Positions 7,453-15,029 of a stretch of DNA of 18,421 bases are shown piece by piece. The translations under genes were made by a program, and so were the position numbers. Source of the stretch: DASVDK01 sp036381125 [NCBI: Thermodesulfobacteriota bacterium]. GTDB lineage: Bacteria > DASVDK01. The stretch is taken from the NCBI GenBank assembly GCA_036381125.1, contig DASVDK010000364.1:1-18421 (forward strand), read 5' to 3'. Below the pieces are notes generated by a model that was given only the letters and a program-made list of their open reading frames with translations, searched no databases and had not been told where the DNA came from. Numbering within the stretch: position 1 is the first letter of the stretch; each line of letters opens with the position of its first letter.

Positions 7453-7459
7453 GGACGAA

Positions 7460-7468
7460 CCTCCCTTT
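7460..7468 (-). promoter_or_regulatory. Ribosome binding site of the TAXI solute-binding protein gene
   Basis: The minus strand reads AAAGGGAGG with 7 nt to the ATG at 7452. It decides the start over an in-frame upstream codon at 7542 that would place a non-signal stretch before the signal peptide. Confidence 0.8.
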
Positions 7469-7480
7469 TTCCGAAGGACG

Positions 7481-9436
7481 CTAGGTGGCATCGACGACAC
7501 GGGAGCGCCGGCGTAGCCGCAGAACGGCGAGGAGCGCGGCAAAGACGACGAGCGCTGCCAGACTCGCCCACGCGTGCGGCCAGATGAGGAGGAGCCCCAG
7601 GGCGACGAGGACGCCGCGCAGCCAGCCGGCGATCGGCTGGAACACGTAGCCCCGGTTTCCCATCTGCAGGGCGACGACGCCGGTCACCGCCGTGACGGCC
7701 GCGAGCGCGACGTGCCAGACGTCCCCGCTGAGCAGGAGCGCCGGATCGTAGGCGAAGAAGTACGGCACCACGAAACCGGCCAGTCCCAGGCGCACCGCCT
7801 CCCAGCCCGTTCGCCACCAGTTGCACCGGGCGATCGAGGCCGCGACCCACACGGCGGCGCAGACCGGCGGCGTGATGGCGCCGATGATCGCGAAGTAGAA
7901 GACGAACATGTGGGCGGGGAGCGGCTCCAGGCCGAGCCGGACGAGGGTCGGCGCGACCACCGCGGCTGCCAGCACGTACGCCGCCGTCGTCGGCAGCCCC
8001 ATGCCGAGGACGAGCGTGAGCAGCATGCTGAAGACCAGCGCCGCCAGGCGGTTGCCTCCCCCCGCGGCTACCAGCAGCTCGGAGAACTTCACGCCGACAC
8101 CGGTGAGGCCGACCATCGCGACGATGATCTCGGCCGTCGCGATCAGGACGGCGACGAGCGCGATCGCCTTGCCGCCCGACAGCAGCGCCGTGAACAGCGT
8201 ACGGAACCGGTCGCGGTAGGCCGTCGGCCCCCACGGCCCCAGGAAGACGACGATCGAACCCCACAACGCCACGTACGCCGCCGTCTCGGGGGTGAAGCCC
8301 TGTCCCATCATCAGGAGGAGGAGGCCGACCGGGATGACCAGAGGCGCGAGGCGGCCGACGGTGATCACCTCGCGCCACGCGGGGACGAGCTGCGGCGGCA
8401 CGCCCGGCAGCCCCCCCTTGAGCGCTTCCAGATGGATGCCGACCCAGATCGCCAGGTAGTAGAGGAGCGCCGGGAGGACGGCCGAGGCGGCGATCGTCCA
8501 GTACGACACGTTGATCATCTGCGCCATGACGAACGCGGCAGCGCCCATGATCGGCGGCACGAGCTGTCCGCCGGTCGAGGCGGTCGCCTCGACCGCCGCG
8601 GCGAACTCCGGGCGGTAGCCGGTCCGCTTCATCAGCGGGATGTTGAAGATCCCGTCGACGACGACGTTCGCGACCGCGCTCCCCGAGATCGTCCCGAAGA
8701 GCGAGCTCGAGACGACCGAGACCTTGGCCGGGCCGCCCGGCGCGCGCCCGGCGACGCAGCGCGCGATCGCCACGAACGAGTCGCCGCCGCCGGTATACTG
8801 GAGGACGGCGCCGAAGAGGAGGAAGACGGCGATGGTCGTCGCCGAGATGCCGGTGATCTCCCCCCAGAACCCCTGCGCGCTCAGGTAGAGCACCTCCTGG
8901 ACGACGTCGAAGCCGAAGCCGCGGTTCGTCCAGACGCCCGGAAGCCTGTCCCCGAACAGCGCGTACGCGATGGCGGCCAGCGCCATCGCGGGGAGGATCC
9001 AGCCGACCGTCCGCCGCCCCGCCTCGAGGACGGCGAGCGTGAGGCCGACGGAGAGCCATCGTTCCAGTTCGGTCGACGGCCGACCGACGGAGCGGATGAT
9101 CTCGTCGTAGTTGACCGTGACGTAGCCGGCCGTGACGAACGCCGCGGCAACCAGGAGCCAGTCGTAGGCGGGGACCCGCGACCGCGGCGACCGGCGGCCC
9201 GCCGGGAACGTCGCGAAGACGATGGCGAGCGCGAGACCCACGTGGACGGAGCGCTGCACCAGCACGGGAAGCACCCCGAAGGTGGCCGTGTAGAGCTGGA
9301 AGCCCACGAGGGCGAGGACGAGGGCAGCCGAGATGCCGTACGCGTAGCCGGCGAGCGGTCGCGGCTGCGACTCGCCCGGCACCTCCGGGACTTCGGCCGG
9401 CGCATCGGAGGTCTTCTCGGTCTGTACGGCCAGCAC
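7481..9436 (-). CDS. TRAP transporter fused permease (DctQ-DctM type), 651 aa
   Basis: Inner-membrane permease driven by an ion gradient, working with the TAXI receptor encoded 28 bp downstream. The N-terminal part (about 30-160) contains about four hydrophobic helices, corresponding to the small DctQ-like subunit. The rest is the DctM-like domain with characteristic loops: SSLFGTISGSAVANVVVDG, EATASTGGQLVPPIMGAAAF, GMGLPTTAAYVLAA and AIIGAITPPVCAA. Length and architecture match the fused TRAP permeases that pair with TAXI receptors. The GTG at 9436 is preferred: AAGGAGGG lies 6 nt upstream and the protein begins MLAVQTEK. Another GTG at 9463, with a poorer site, would add nine residues. The cytoplasmic N-terminus has an acidic, Pro-rich segment before the first helix. 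Transported substrate is unknown, probably a carboxylate given the operon content. Confidence 0.94.
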   Translation of the reverse strand: MLAVQTEKTSDAPAEVPEVPGESQPRPLAGYAYGISAALVLALVGFQLYTATFGVLPVLVQRSVHVGLALAIVFATFPAGRRSPRSRVPAYDWLLVAAAFVTAGYVTVNYDEIIRSVGRPSTELERWLSVGLTLAVLEAGRRTVGWILPAMALAAIAYALFGDRLPGVWTNRGFGFDVVQEVLYLSAQGFWGEITGISATTIAVFLLFGAVLQYTGGGDSFVAIARCVAGRAPGGPAKVSVVSSSLFGTISGSAVANVVVDGIFNIPLMKRTGYRPEFAAAVEATASTGGQLVPPIMGAAAFVMAQMINVSYWTIAASAVLPALLYYLAIWVGIHLEALKGGLPGVPPQLVPAWREVITVGRLAPLVIPVGLLLLMMGQGFTPETAAYVALWGSIVVFLGPWGPTAYRDRFRTLFTALLSGGKAIALVAVLIATAEIIVAMVGLTGVGVKFSELLVAAGGGNRLAALVFSMLLTLVLGMGLPTTAAYVLAAAVVAPTLVRLGLEPLPAHMFVFYFAIIGAITPPVCAAVWVAASIARCNWWRTGWEAVRLGLAGFVVPYFFAYDPALLLSGDVWHVALAAVTAVTGVVALQMGNRGYVFQPIAGWLRGVLVALGLLLIWPHAWASLAALVVFAALLAVLRLRRRSRVVDAT

Positions 9437-9442
9437 TCCCCA

Positions 9443-9450
9443 CCCTCCTT
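9443..9450 (-). promoter_or_regulatory. Ribosome binding site deciding the start of the TRAP permease
   Basis: The minus strand reads AAGGAGGG, 6 nt upstream of the GTG at 9436. It favours that start over the in-frame GTG at 9463. Confidence 0.78.
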
Positions 9451-9482
9451 CGCTGGAGGTCACGTCCTGCTCGGGTCGGCGC

Positions 9483-9638
9483 TCAGTCCGCCGACGGCAG
9501 GGCCCTCGGCTCGAGTACGACCATGGGGCGATCGCAGCAGGACACCCGCCCGTCGCCGCTCTGCGTGCAGAGCACCTGGGCCCCGCAGCCGCGGCACTCG
9601 TATCGCTTCCCGAGCTGGTTCTTCCCGGTCTCGCTCAC
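9483..9638 (-). CDS. Desulforedoxin-like CxxC...CC metal-binding miniprotein B, 51 aa
   Basis: Tiny cytosolic metal-binding protein. Residues 13-39 hold YECRGCG, then a 15-residue spacer and SCCDRPM. The four ligands C15, C18, C34 and C35 have the same CX2C-X15-CC spacing as desulforedoxin and the N-terminal Fe(Cys)4 domain of desulfoferrodoxin. An extra Cys lies at 24. By family analogy it binds one iron or zinc in a Cys4 site. There is no superoxide-reductase domain. The GTG at 9638 is chosen because a GGAGG-rich stretch sits just upstream and family similarity begins right after it; upstream in-frame sequence lies in the previous gene and looks non-coding. The start GTG overlaps the previous gene's TGA (GTGA), indicating translational coupling. 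It lies 46 bp before the permease start. Role unknown: electron transfer, metal sensing or protein partnering are all possible. Confidence 0.82.
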   Translation of the reverse strand: MSETGKNQLGKRYECRGCGAQVLCTQSGDGRVSCCDRPMVVLEPRALPSAD

Positions 9639-9829
9639 CAGAGGTCCTCCTCCTCCTCGTCGGCCCGCCCTCGATCGGGCGCCGGCGCGGCCGGCGGCCT
9701 CGCGGCCGCCGGCGTGACGAGGTCCATCGGGCGGCCGCAGCAGGCGAGTACGCCGGTCCCGGGGCGCGTGACGAGGAAGGTCGCGCCGCACGTACCGCAC
9801 TGGTAGCGTTCACCGATTCTGGTCGGCAT
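9635..9829 (-). CDS. Desulforedoxin-like CxxC...CC metal-binding miniprotein A with acidic tail, 64 aa
   Basis: Paralogue of the following small gene. It has RYQCGTCG and ACCGRPM, with ligands C11, C14, C30 and C31 in exact desulforedoxin spacing (CX2C-X15-CC), so a single Fe or Zn Cys4 site is expected. After the metal domain comes an Ala/Pro-rich linker (about 40-53) and a very acidic C-terminus, ADEEEEDLW, that the second copy lacks. The tail could bind a partner protein. The ATG at 9827-9829 has GGAG about 9 nt upstream, and the gene overlaps the last 20 bp of the acyl-CoA ligase gene in another frame. The two copies share GxRYxCxxCG and CCxRPM, which points to a tandem duplication. Rubredoxin-like redox carriers for hydroxylase or dehydrogenase steps are one possibility, but the sequence gives no direct evidence of a partner. 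Confidence 0.82.
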   Translation of the reverse strand: MPTRIGERYQCGTCGATFLVTRPGTGVLACCGRPMDLVTPAAARPPAAPAPDRGRADEEEEDLW

Positions 9830-11378
9830 CGACGGTGACTCCGAGGAGCGTGTCCTTGAGGACGTTCTTTTGGACCTTGCCGAGGCCGTTGCGGGGGAGT
9901 TCGGGCACGACGACGATCCGCTCCGGGACCTTGTAGCTGGCGAGCCGGGCCCGGCAGTACGCGAGGAGTTCCGCCGCGTCGATCCCGGCGCCGGCGCGCG
10001 GGACGATCGCCGCCACGACCCGCTCGCCCCACTGCTCGTCCGGCAGCCCGACGGCGGCGGCGCTGTCGACCAGCGGGTGCGAGGCGAGCACGACCTCGAT
10101 CTCGGCCGGGGCGATGTTCTCGCCGGCCCGGATGATGAGGTCCTTCCGCCGGCCGGCGAGGAACAGGTAGCCGTCCTCGTCGAGCCAGCCGAGGTCGCCC
10201 GTGTGGTGCCAGCCGGTCCCCCCGCCCCCGCTTCCGTCGGCCGACTCCGGCGCGGCGACGCGCGCCGACCGGACCAGCACCTCGCCGACCGTCCCGCGCG
10301 GCGCCTCCGCGCCGCCCTCGGCGACGATCCGGACCTCGACGTCCGGCAGCGGCCGGCCGACCGAGGCCAGGCGACGGCGGCGGCGCTCGACGACGTCGGG
10401 CGCCCCTTCGAGCCGGTGGTCCTCCGGCCCGAGCACCGAGACGGTCCCGAGGGTCTCGGTCTGGCCGAAGGACTGGCTGAACGACACGTGTCTCGGAAGG
10501 GTCTCGATCGCCTCGAGGATCACCGGCGTCGGCATGGGGGCCGCGCCGTACGACACGAGCCGCAGCGAGGCGAGGTCGGTGCGCGGCAGGCTGGGATGGT
10601 CGAGCACGAGCTTGAGCATCGTCGGCACGAGGAAGGCGTGCGTGATCCGTTCGGCCTCGACCGTGCGCAGCCAGGCCTCCGCGTCGAACTGCGGCAGGAG
10701 TACCGCCCGCAGGCCTCCGAACAGGCTGGTCAGCAGGGCGCTCAGCCCGGCGATGTGGTAGAGCGGCGCCGCGATCAGGTTCGCGCCCCGCGGTCGGCCG
10801 TCGGCCATCTCTCCGGCCCCGAGCACGTAGGAGACGAGCCCGTCGTGCCGCATCCGCACCGGCTTCGGCAGGCCGGTCGTGCCGCTCGTGTACATCAGGA
10901 CCGCGACGTCGTCGCCGCTGCCCGCGGCGACGCCGAGCGGCACCGCGCCCCGGGCCAGGTCGCGCAGCGACGGCGCCGACGGCGATCCCTCGTCCAGGCC
11001 GTAGACCCGCCGCAGCGACGGCACCCCGGCGGCCGCGGCCGCGACGAGTTCTGCATAGCGCTCCTCCCGGAACAGCACCGCCACGCGGGCGTCGGCGAGG
11101 AGGTGCGCGAGCTCGTCGCGCTTGGCCCGGTAGTTCAACGGGACGAACGTGGCGCCGAGGAGCGCGCTCGCGAAGAGGACGTCGACGAACGCCGGCGAGT
11201 TGGTCGCCATGATCCCGACGACGTCGCCCCGCCCGACCCCCTGCGCGGCGAGCGCGCCCGCCAGGAGCGTCGCGCGCTGCCACATCTGGCGGTAGCGAAG
11301 GCTCCGGCCGGCGAAGGTCACGGCCGGCTGGTCCGGCGCGGCCTCGGCCGGAAGCGCGAGGAGGTCGGCGACCGTCAT
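9810..11378 (-). CDS. AMP-forming acyl-CoA synthetase / ligase (ANL superfamily), 522 aa
   Basis: Activates a carboxylic acid to its CoA thioester through an acyl-adenylate, consuming ATP, in the cytosol. Core motifs are all present: P-loop YTSGTTGLPKPV (163-174); SYGAAPM and SFSQSFGQTET, the adenine-binding and A5 regions; WHHTGDLGWLDEDGYLFLAG, the A7 region with its ribose-binding Asp; GRRKDLIIRAGENIAPAEIE, the hinge; and the catalytic Lys K501 in NGLGKVQK near the C-terminus. The length is normal for the family. A short Gly/Ser insertion (SADGSGGGGTG) precedes the A7 motif. The ATG at 11378 has only a weak ribosome site and lies 19 bp after the upstream CoA-transferase stop. The acyl specificity is not evident; the context suggests either the transported acid or a product of the pathway. 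Confidence 0.92.
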   Translation of the reverse strand: MTVADLLALPAEAAPDQPAVTFAGRSLRYRQMWQRATLLAGALAAQGVGRGDVVGIMATNSPAFVDVLFASALLGATFVPLNYRAKRDELAHLLADARVAVLFREERYAELVAAAAAGVPSLRRVYGLDEGSPSAPSLRDLARGAVPLGVAAGSGDDVAVLMYTSGTTGLPKPVRMRHDGLVSYVLGAGEMADGRPRGANLIAAPLYHIAGLSALLTSLFGGLRAVLLPQFDAEAWLRTVEAERITHAFLVPTMLKLVLDHPSLPRTDLASLRLVSYGAAPMPTPVILEAIETLPRHVSFSQSFGQTETLGTVSVLGPEDHRLEGAPDVVERRRRRLASVGRPLPDVEVRIVAEGGAEAPRGTVGEVLVRSARVAAPESADGSGGGGTGWHHTGDLGWLDEDGYLFLAGRRKDLIIRAGENIAPAEIEVVLASHPLVDSAAAVGLPDEQWGERVVAAIVPRAGAGIDAAELLAYCRARLASYKVPERIVVVPELPRNGLGKVQKNVLKDTLLGVTVDADQNR

Positions 11379-11397
11379 CGGCCGGGCGTTCCGGCGC

Positions 11398-12609
11398 TCA
11401 CCGGAGGACCTCCTCCGCCACGAGCCGTGCGACCTCCTCGTCGGTGAGGCCGAGGATCTCCTTGCAGACGTAGTCGTTGTGCTCGCCGAGGAACGGGGCC
11501 CGCCGCGTGATGCGCCGCGGGACGTCGTTCATCCGCCAGGGGACGTTGTAGACGACCTCGCGCCCGAGGATCGGGTGGTCGATCTCCACGTAGGTCTCCC
11601 GCTCGCGATAGTGCGGATCGAAGTAGCGCGCCTCGTGGTCCATCAGGGGCGCGGCCGGAACCCCGTGGCGCGTCAGCCGCTCGACCAGCTCGGCGCTGCC
11701 GAACCCCCGCGTCCAGGCCGCCAGATGCCGGTCGAGGGCAAAGAGGTTCTCCAACCGGCCGGCCGCCGTCCGGAACTCCGGCCCGAGCGCCCACTCCGGG
11801 GACCCCATCGCGGCCACGAGCGCGGCCCACTGCGCCTCGTCCCCCACCGCGATCGACACCCACGAGTCGGCGTCTCGGCACGGGTAGTTCCCGCACGGCG
11901 CCAGCCCGGCGTACCGGTTCCCCTGCGGCGCGGCGACGCGGCCGTTCATGACGTAGTCCATCACCGCCTCGGCGACGGTGACGATGGTCGTCTCCCACTG
12001 GGAGAGGTCGATGTGCTGCCCCTCGCCGGTGCGCTGTCGGTGGACCAGCGCCGCCATGAGGGCCACGGCGGCGTGGAGGCTCGCGTTCGGGTCCGCGTAC
12101 GCCTGCTGCGAGCCGAGCGGGCGCTCGCCGGGGTACCCGACGAGGTAGTCGATGCCGGCGAGCGCGGCCATGATCGTCGCGTACCCCCGCACGTCCCGCA
12201 GCGGCCCGTCCCCCCCGGCGGCCGACATCGAGATCATCACGAGGCTCGGGTTGACCTCCCGCAGCGCCGCGTAGTCGAGACCGACGCGCGAGAGGTAGCC
12301 GGGGGCGAAGTTCTCGATGGCGGCGTCGCTCCTGGCGACGAGCCGCCGCACCAGATCGGCTCCGCGGGGGTCGTTCAGGTCGACCGTGAGGCCGAGCTTT
12401 CCCCGGTTCACGTTGTGGAACATGTGGTTCTGCTCGGGGTCGAGCTTGTCGCCGATGATCGGCCGGCCGCGCCGCATGAAGTCGAGCCGCTTGTGCGACT
12501 CGATCTTGATCACCTCGGCGCCGAGGTCGGCGAGGAGCTGGCCCGGCACGGCGCCGGCCCAGACCCAGCCGAAGTCGACCACCCGGACCCCTTCGAGCGG
12601 CAGCGTCAT
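11398..12609 (-). CDS. Family III (CaiB/BaiF) CoA-transferase, Asp-containing subunit 2, 403 aa
   Basis: Moves CoA between carboxylates through an enzyme-bound acyl-aspartyl anhydride. The family N-terminus LEGVRVVDFGW (5-15) and LADLGAEVIKIE (26-37) is followed by NRGKLGLTVDLNDPRG (68-83). The segment YADPNASLHAAVALMAALVHRQRTGEGQHIDLSQWE (171-206) carries the catalytic Asp as D173: spacing to the TGEG motif is identical to formyl-CoA transferase Asp169. The usual Gly four residues later is Ser (S177). The C-terminal half has the small-domain motif FLGEHNDYV. The ATG at 12609 overlaps the preceding stop as ATGA, with GGAG about 10 nt upstream, so coupling with the previous transferase is likely. 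It is most similar in the operon to the 13823-15019 product (ES..RLD..RR, SMSAAG/SVSAAG, RTGEGQH). It probably forms a pair with the Asp-less product encoded just upstream. Confidence 0.92.
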   Translation of the reverse strand: MTLPLEGVRVVDFGWVWAGAVPGQLLADLGAEVIKIESHKRLDFMRRGRPIIGDKLDPEQNHMFHNVNRGKLGLTVDLNDPRGADLVRRLVARSDAAIENFAPGYLSRVGLDYAALREVNPSLVMISMSAAGGDGPLRDVRGYATIMAALAGIDYLVGYPGERPLGSQQAYADPNASLHAAVALMAALVHRQRTGEGQHIDLSQWETTIVTVAEAVMDYVMNGRVAAPQGNRYAGLAPCGNYPCRDADSWVSIAVGDEAQWAALVAAMGSPEWALGPEFRTAAGRLENLFALDRHLAAWTRGFGSAELVERLTRHGVPAAPLMDHEARYFDPHYRERETYVEIDHPILGREVVYNVPWRMNDVPRRITRRAPFLGEHNDYVCKEILGLTDEEVARLVAEEVLR

Positions 12610-13823
12610 GGCCGGACGACTCCATCGGCCGCAAGCGCGTCCCAGCGCGCGTCGTCCACGTCCAGCACCTCTCTCAGGACCTCCCGCGTGTGCTCGCCGA
12701 GCAGCGGGGCGGCGCGCCGAAGCGACCAGGGCGTGCGCCCGAGCCGATACGGCGCCCCCGGGTACCGGAGCCTGCCGGCCCGGGGATGCGACACCTCGGC
12801 CCAGAAGCCGCGCGCGGCGAGGTGCTCGTGGCCCACGACCTCGTCCATCGCCAGCAGCGGCGCCCCCGCGATCCGGTAGCGGCGCGTCAGCTCGAAGATC
12901 TCGGCGCGCGTCCGCGCGGCGAGCCAGGGCGCAAGGTGCGCGTCCAGCTCGTCCCCGTGCTCCTCGTTGGCCCTGACGCGGTCCCTGTACTTCGGATCGC
13001 GAGTCCACTCGGGGCTGCCGATCATCTCGACGAACGCTTCCCAATGCCGCCGCTCGGAGGCCTGCAAGGCGAAGTACCCGTCGCGGCACGGCAGGACGGT
13101 GTGCGGCCAGGGGAGGCCGAGCAGCCGGTGTCCCGAGCGCCGCCTGAGCCGCCCCGAGAAGAGCCACGCGACGACGCCCGGCCCGGTGTGGATCGTCGCC
13201 CACACCTCGGCTTCCGATATGTCGTTCAGCCGGCCCCGGCCCGTGCGGGTCCGCCCGAGGACCGACGCCAGCACGGCGAAGGCCGCGACGAGCCCGGCCT
13301 GGAAGCCGGTCTGGTCGTAGGGGAGCTTGAGCGGCTCCCGGTCCGGCGCGCCGATGCCCAGGCTGACGCCGCCGGCGGCCGCCACGTTGATGTCGTGGGC
13401 CGGGCGATCCCTGTACGGCCCGGTGAGGCCGTACGGCGTCACGACCGCGGCGACGAGCCTCGGGTTGCGCGCCTCGAGATCCGCCCAGCGCAGCCCGGCC
13501 GCCTCGAGCTCGGCCGGCATCCCGCCGGCGACGAGCGCGTCGGCGCGCTCGACGAGGTCGAGCACGATCGCGCGGCCCGCCGGCCTGGCGCCGTCGACGG
13601 CGACGGAGCGCTTGTTGGCGTTCGCGAACAGGAAGAGGCCGCTCGCCTCGGGGTCCGGCCGGTCCCCGGGGAACGGGCCGTGGCGGCGGGCCGGGTCGCC
13701 CTCGAGCGGCTCGACCTTGATCACGTCGGCGCCGAGGTCGGCGAGCAGCTTCCCCGCGTAGGCCGCCCCCGGGCGCCCCCCGAACTCGACGACGCGCAGC
13801 CCCTCCAGCGCCCCGCGCGCCAT
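12606..13823 (-). CDS. Family III (CaiB/BaiF) CoA-transferase-like subunit lacking the catalytic Asp, copy 2, 405 aa
   Basis: CaiB/BaiF fold: LEGLRVVEFGG (6-16), LADLGADVIKVEP (28-40) with the CoA-binding signature, ANANKRSVAVD (67-77), VTPYGLTGPY (128-137), then VLPCRDGYFAL and EWTRDPKYRD in the C-terminal half. In YDQTGFQAGLVAAF the residue at the catalytic Asp position, counted back 21 residues from the Thr of TGRG, is G173; an Asp occurs three residues earlier (D170) but out of register. Either the Asp has shifted in a local insertion or the subunit is non-catalytic. The ATG at 13823 shares a base with the upstream TGA (TGATG) and the next gene overlaps by ATGA, so it is translationally coupled on both sides. 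It groups with the 15030-16295 product (DPARR, NKR, EWTRD) rather than with its immediate neighbours. Confidence 0.9.
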   Translation of the reverse strand: MARGALEGLRVVEFGGRPGAAYAGKLLADLGADVIKVEPLEGDPARRHGPFPGDRPDPEASGLFLFANANKRSVAVDGARPAGRAIVLDLVERADALVAGGMPAELEAAGLRWADLEARNPRLVAAVVTPYGLTGPYRDRPAHDINVAAAGGVSLGIGAPDREPLKLPYDQTGFQAGLVAAFAVLASVLGRTRTGRGRLNDISEAEVWATIHTGPGVVAWLFSGRLRRRSGHRLLGLPWPHTVLPCRDGYFALQASERRHWEAFVEMIGSPEWTRDPKYRDRVRANEEHGDELDAHLAPWLAARTRAEIFELTRRYRIAGAPLLAMDEVVGHEHLAARGFWAEVSHPRAGRLRYPGAPYRLGRTPWSLRRAAPLLGEHTREVLREVLDVDDARWDALAADGVVRP

Positions 13824-15019
13824 CAGTAGATCACCCTCGCCTCGACGAGCGACTCGATCTCGGCCGCCGAGAGCCCGAGCAGCTCCCCGAAGACCTCTGC
13901 CGTGTGCTCGCCGAGGTCCGGGGACCAGCCGACCGCGTCGGCCGGGGTTCGCGAGAACTTCCACGGCGGGCGGACCGCACGGCGCCGCCCGTGGCGCGGG
14001 TGCTCGATGGTCGGGAGCATGTCGCGCGCCTCGGTCTGCGGGTCCGCGTGGATGTCGGCCGGGCTCATGGACGGGATGGCCGCGACGCCGTGCGCCTGAC
14101 AGCGGCGCGTGATCTCCTCCGCCGCGTGCCGGGAGGTCCACTCCGCGAGCCGGCGGTCGATCTCGTCGCGATGGGTCCATCGCCCGACCGCGTCGTCGAA
14201 GCGGCCGTCCGACGCCCACCCGGGATCGCCGGCCGCGGCGCGCAGGCCGAGCCACTCGGCGTCGCTGCCGACGGCGATCGCCACCCACCGGTCCTTGCCG
14301 GCGCAGGGATAGACGCCGTGCGGGGCCATGATGTGGTCGGCGTTCCCCATGCGGGCCGCGCTGCGGCCCCCCGCGGCGTACTCCACCAGGTACTCGCCGA
14401 TCAGGCTGCTCGCCACCTCCTGCCCCGAGACGTCGACGTGCTGGCCCTCTCCGGTTCGCCGCTGGTGGTAGAGGGCGAACAGCGCCCCGCACGCCGCCGA
14501 GAGCCCGACGGAGTGGTCCATGATGTGGCGGATCTCGACCGGCGGGCCGTCCTCGTACCCGGTCAGGTAGCCGAGCCCCCCGGTCGCCCCGAAGATCGGC
14601 GCGTAGCCCGGGTTCTCCCGCTCCGGCCCGGTCTGGCCGGCCGCGGAGACCGACAGGAGGATGATGCGGCGGTTCAGCTTGCTGAGGTCGGCGTAGCCGA
14701 GCCCCAGCCGGTCCATCACGCCCGGCCGGAAGCTCTCCGCCACCAGGTCGCTCACCTTCGCGAGCGCCCGCGCAAGCTCGATCCCGCGCGGGTCCTTGAG
14801 GTTCAGCCGCACGGAGCGCTTCCGCATCTGGACCTGCTCGAAGTTCGGGACGTCGAGGCGGCCGTAGACCGGGTGGGGCCGGCGGTGGATGTCGAGGCGC
14901 ATCGCGCTCTCGACCTTGATCACCTCGGCCCCCATGCAGGCGAGGAGCATCGTCGCGAAGGGACCGGCGTTGTGCAGCGTGAAGTCGAGAACGCGGACGC
15001 CGTCGAGGGGCGGCTTCAT
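13823..15019 (-). CDS. Family III (CaiB/BaiF) CoA-transferase, Asp-containing subunit 1, 398 aa
   Basis: Complete family III CoA-transferase. It begins with LDGVRVLDFTLHNAGPFATML (5-25) and ACMGAEVIKVES (27-38), followed by RKRSVRLNLKDPRG (66-79) and ESFRPGVMDRLGLGY (95-109). HIMDHSVGLSAACGALFALYHQRRTGEGQHVDVSGQE has the catalytic Asp at D168, with Gly four residues on and TGEG 21 residues on, exactly as in formyl-CoA transferase. The C-terminal domain has LGEHTAEVF. The ATG at 15019 has a GAGG site about 8 nt upstream and starts 10 bp after the upstream stop. The gene overlaps the next one by one base (TGATG). The likely partner is the Asp-less protein encoded just upstream at 15030-16295. 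Acyl donor and acceptor cannot be named; succinyl-CoA as donor is common in heteromeric relatives. Confidence 0.92.
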   Translation of the reverse strand: MKPPLDGVRVLDFTLHNAGPFATMLLACMGAEVIKVESAMRLDIHRRPHPVYGRLDVPNFEQVQMRKRSVRLNLKDPRGIELARALAKVSDLVAESFRPGVMDRLGLGYADLSKLNRRIILLSVSAAGQTGPERENPGYAPIFGATGGLGYLTGYEDGPPVEIRHIMDHSVGLSAACGALFALYHQRRTGEGQHVDVSGQEVASSLIGEYLVEYAAGGRSAARMGNADHIMAPHGVYPCAGKDRWVAIAVGSDAEWLGLRAAAGDPGWASDGRFDDAVGRWTHRDEIDRRLAEWTSRHAAEEITRRCQAHGVAAIPSMSPADIHADPQTEARDMLPTIEHPRHGRRRAVRPPWKFSRTPADAVGWSPDLGEHTAEVFGELLGLSAAEIESLVEARVIY

Positions 15020-15029
15020 GGTGTCGGCC

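Noticed and set aside
9639-9800. N-terminal extension of the 51-aa miniprotein to 105 aa
   Set aside because: The extra residues are Arg/Gly-rich, overlap the upstream paralogue in another frame and lack family similarity; the ribosome site supports the GTG at 9638.
7574-9838. Long plus-strand open frame (about 754 codons) opposite the TRAP permease
   Set aside because: The translation is an Arg/Asp/Glu-rich mirror of the membrane protein codons and shows no recognisable motif; the minus strand encodes an unmistakable permease.
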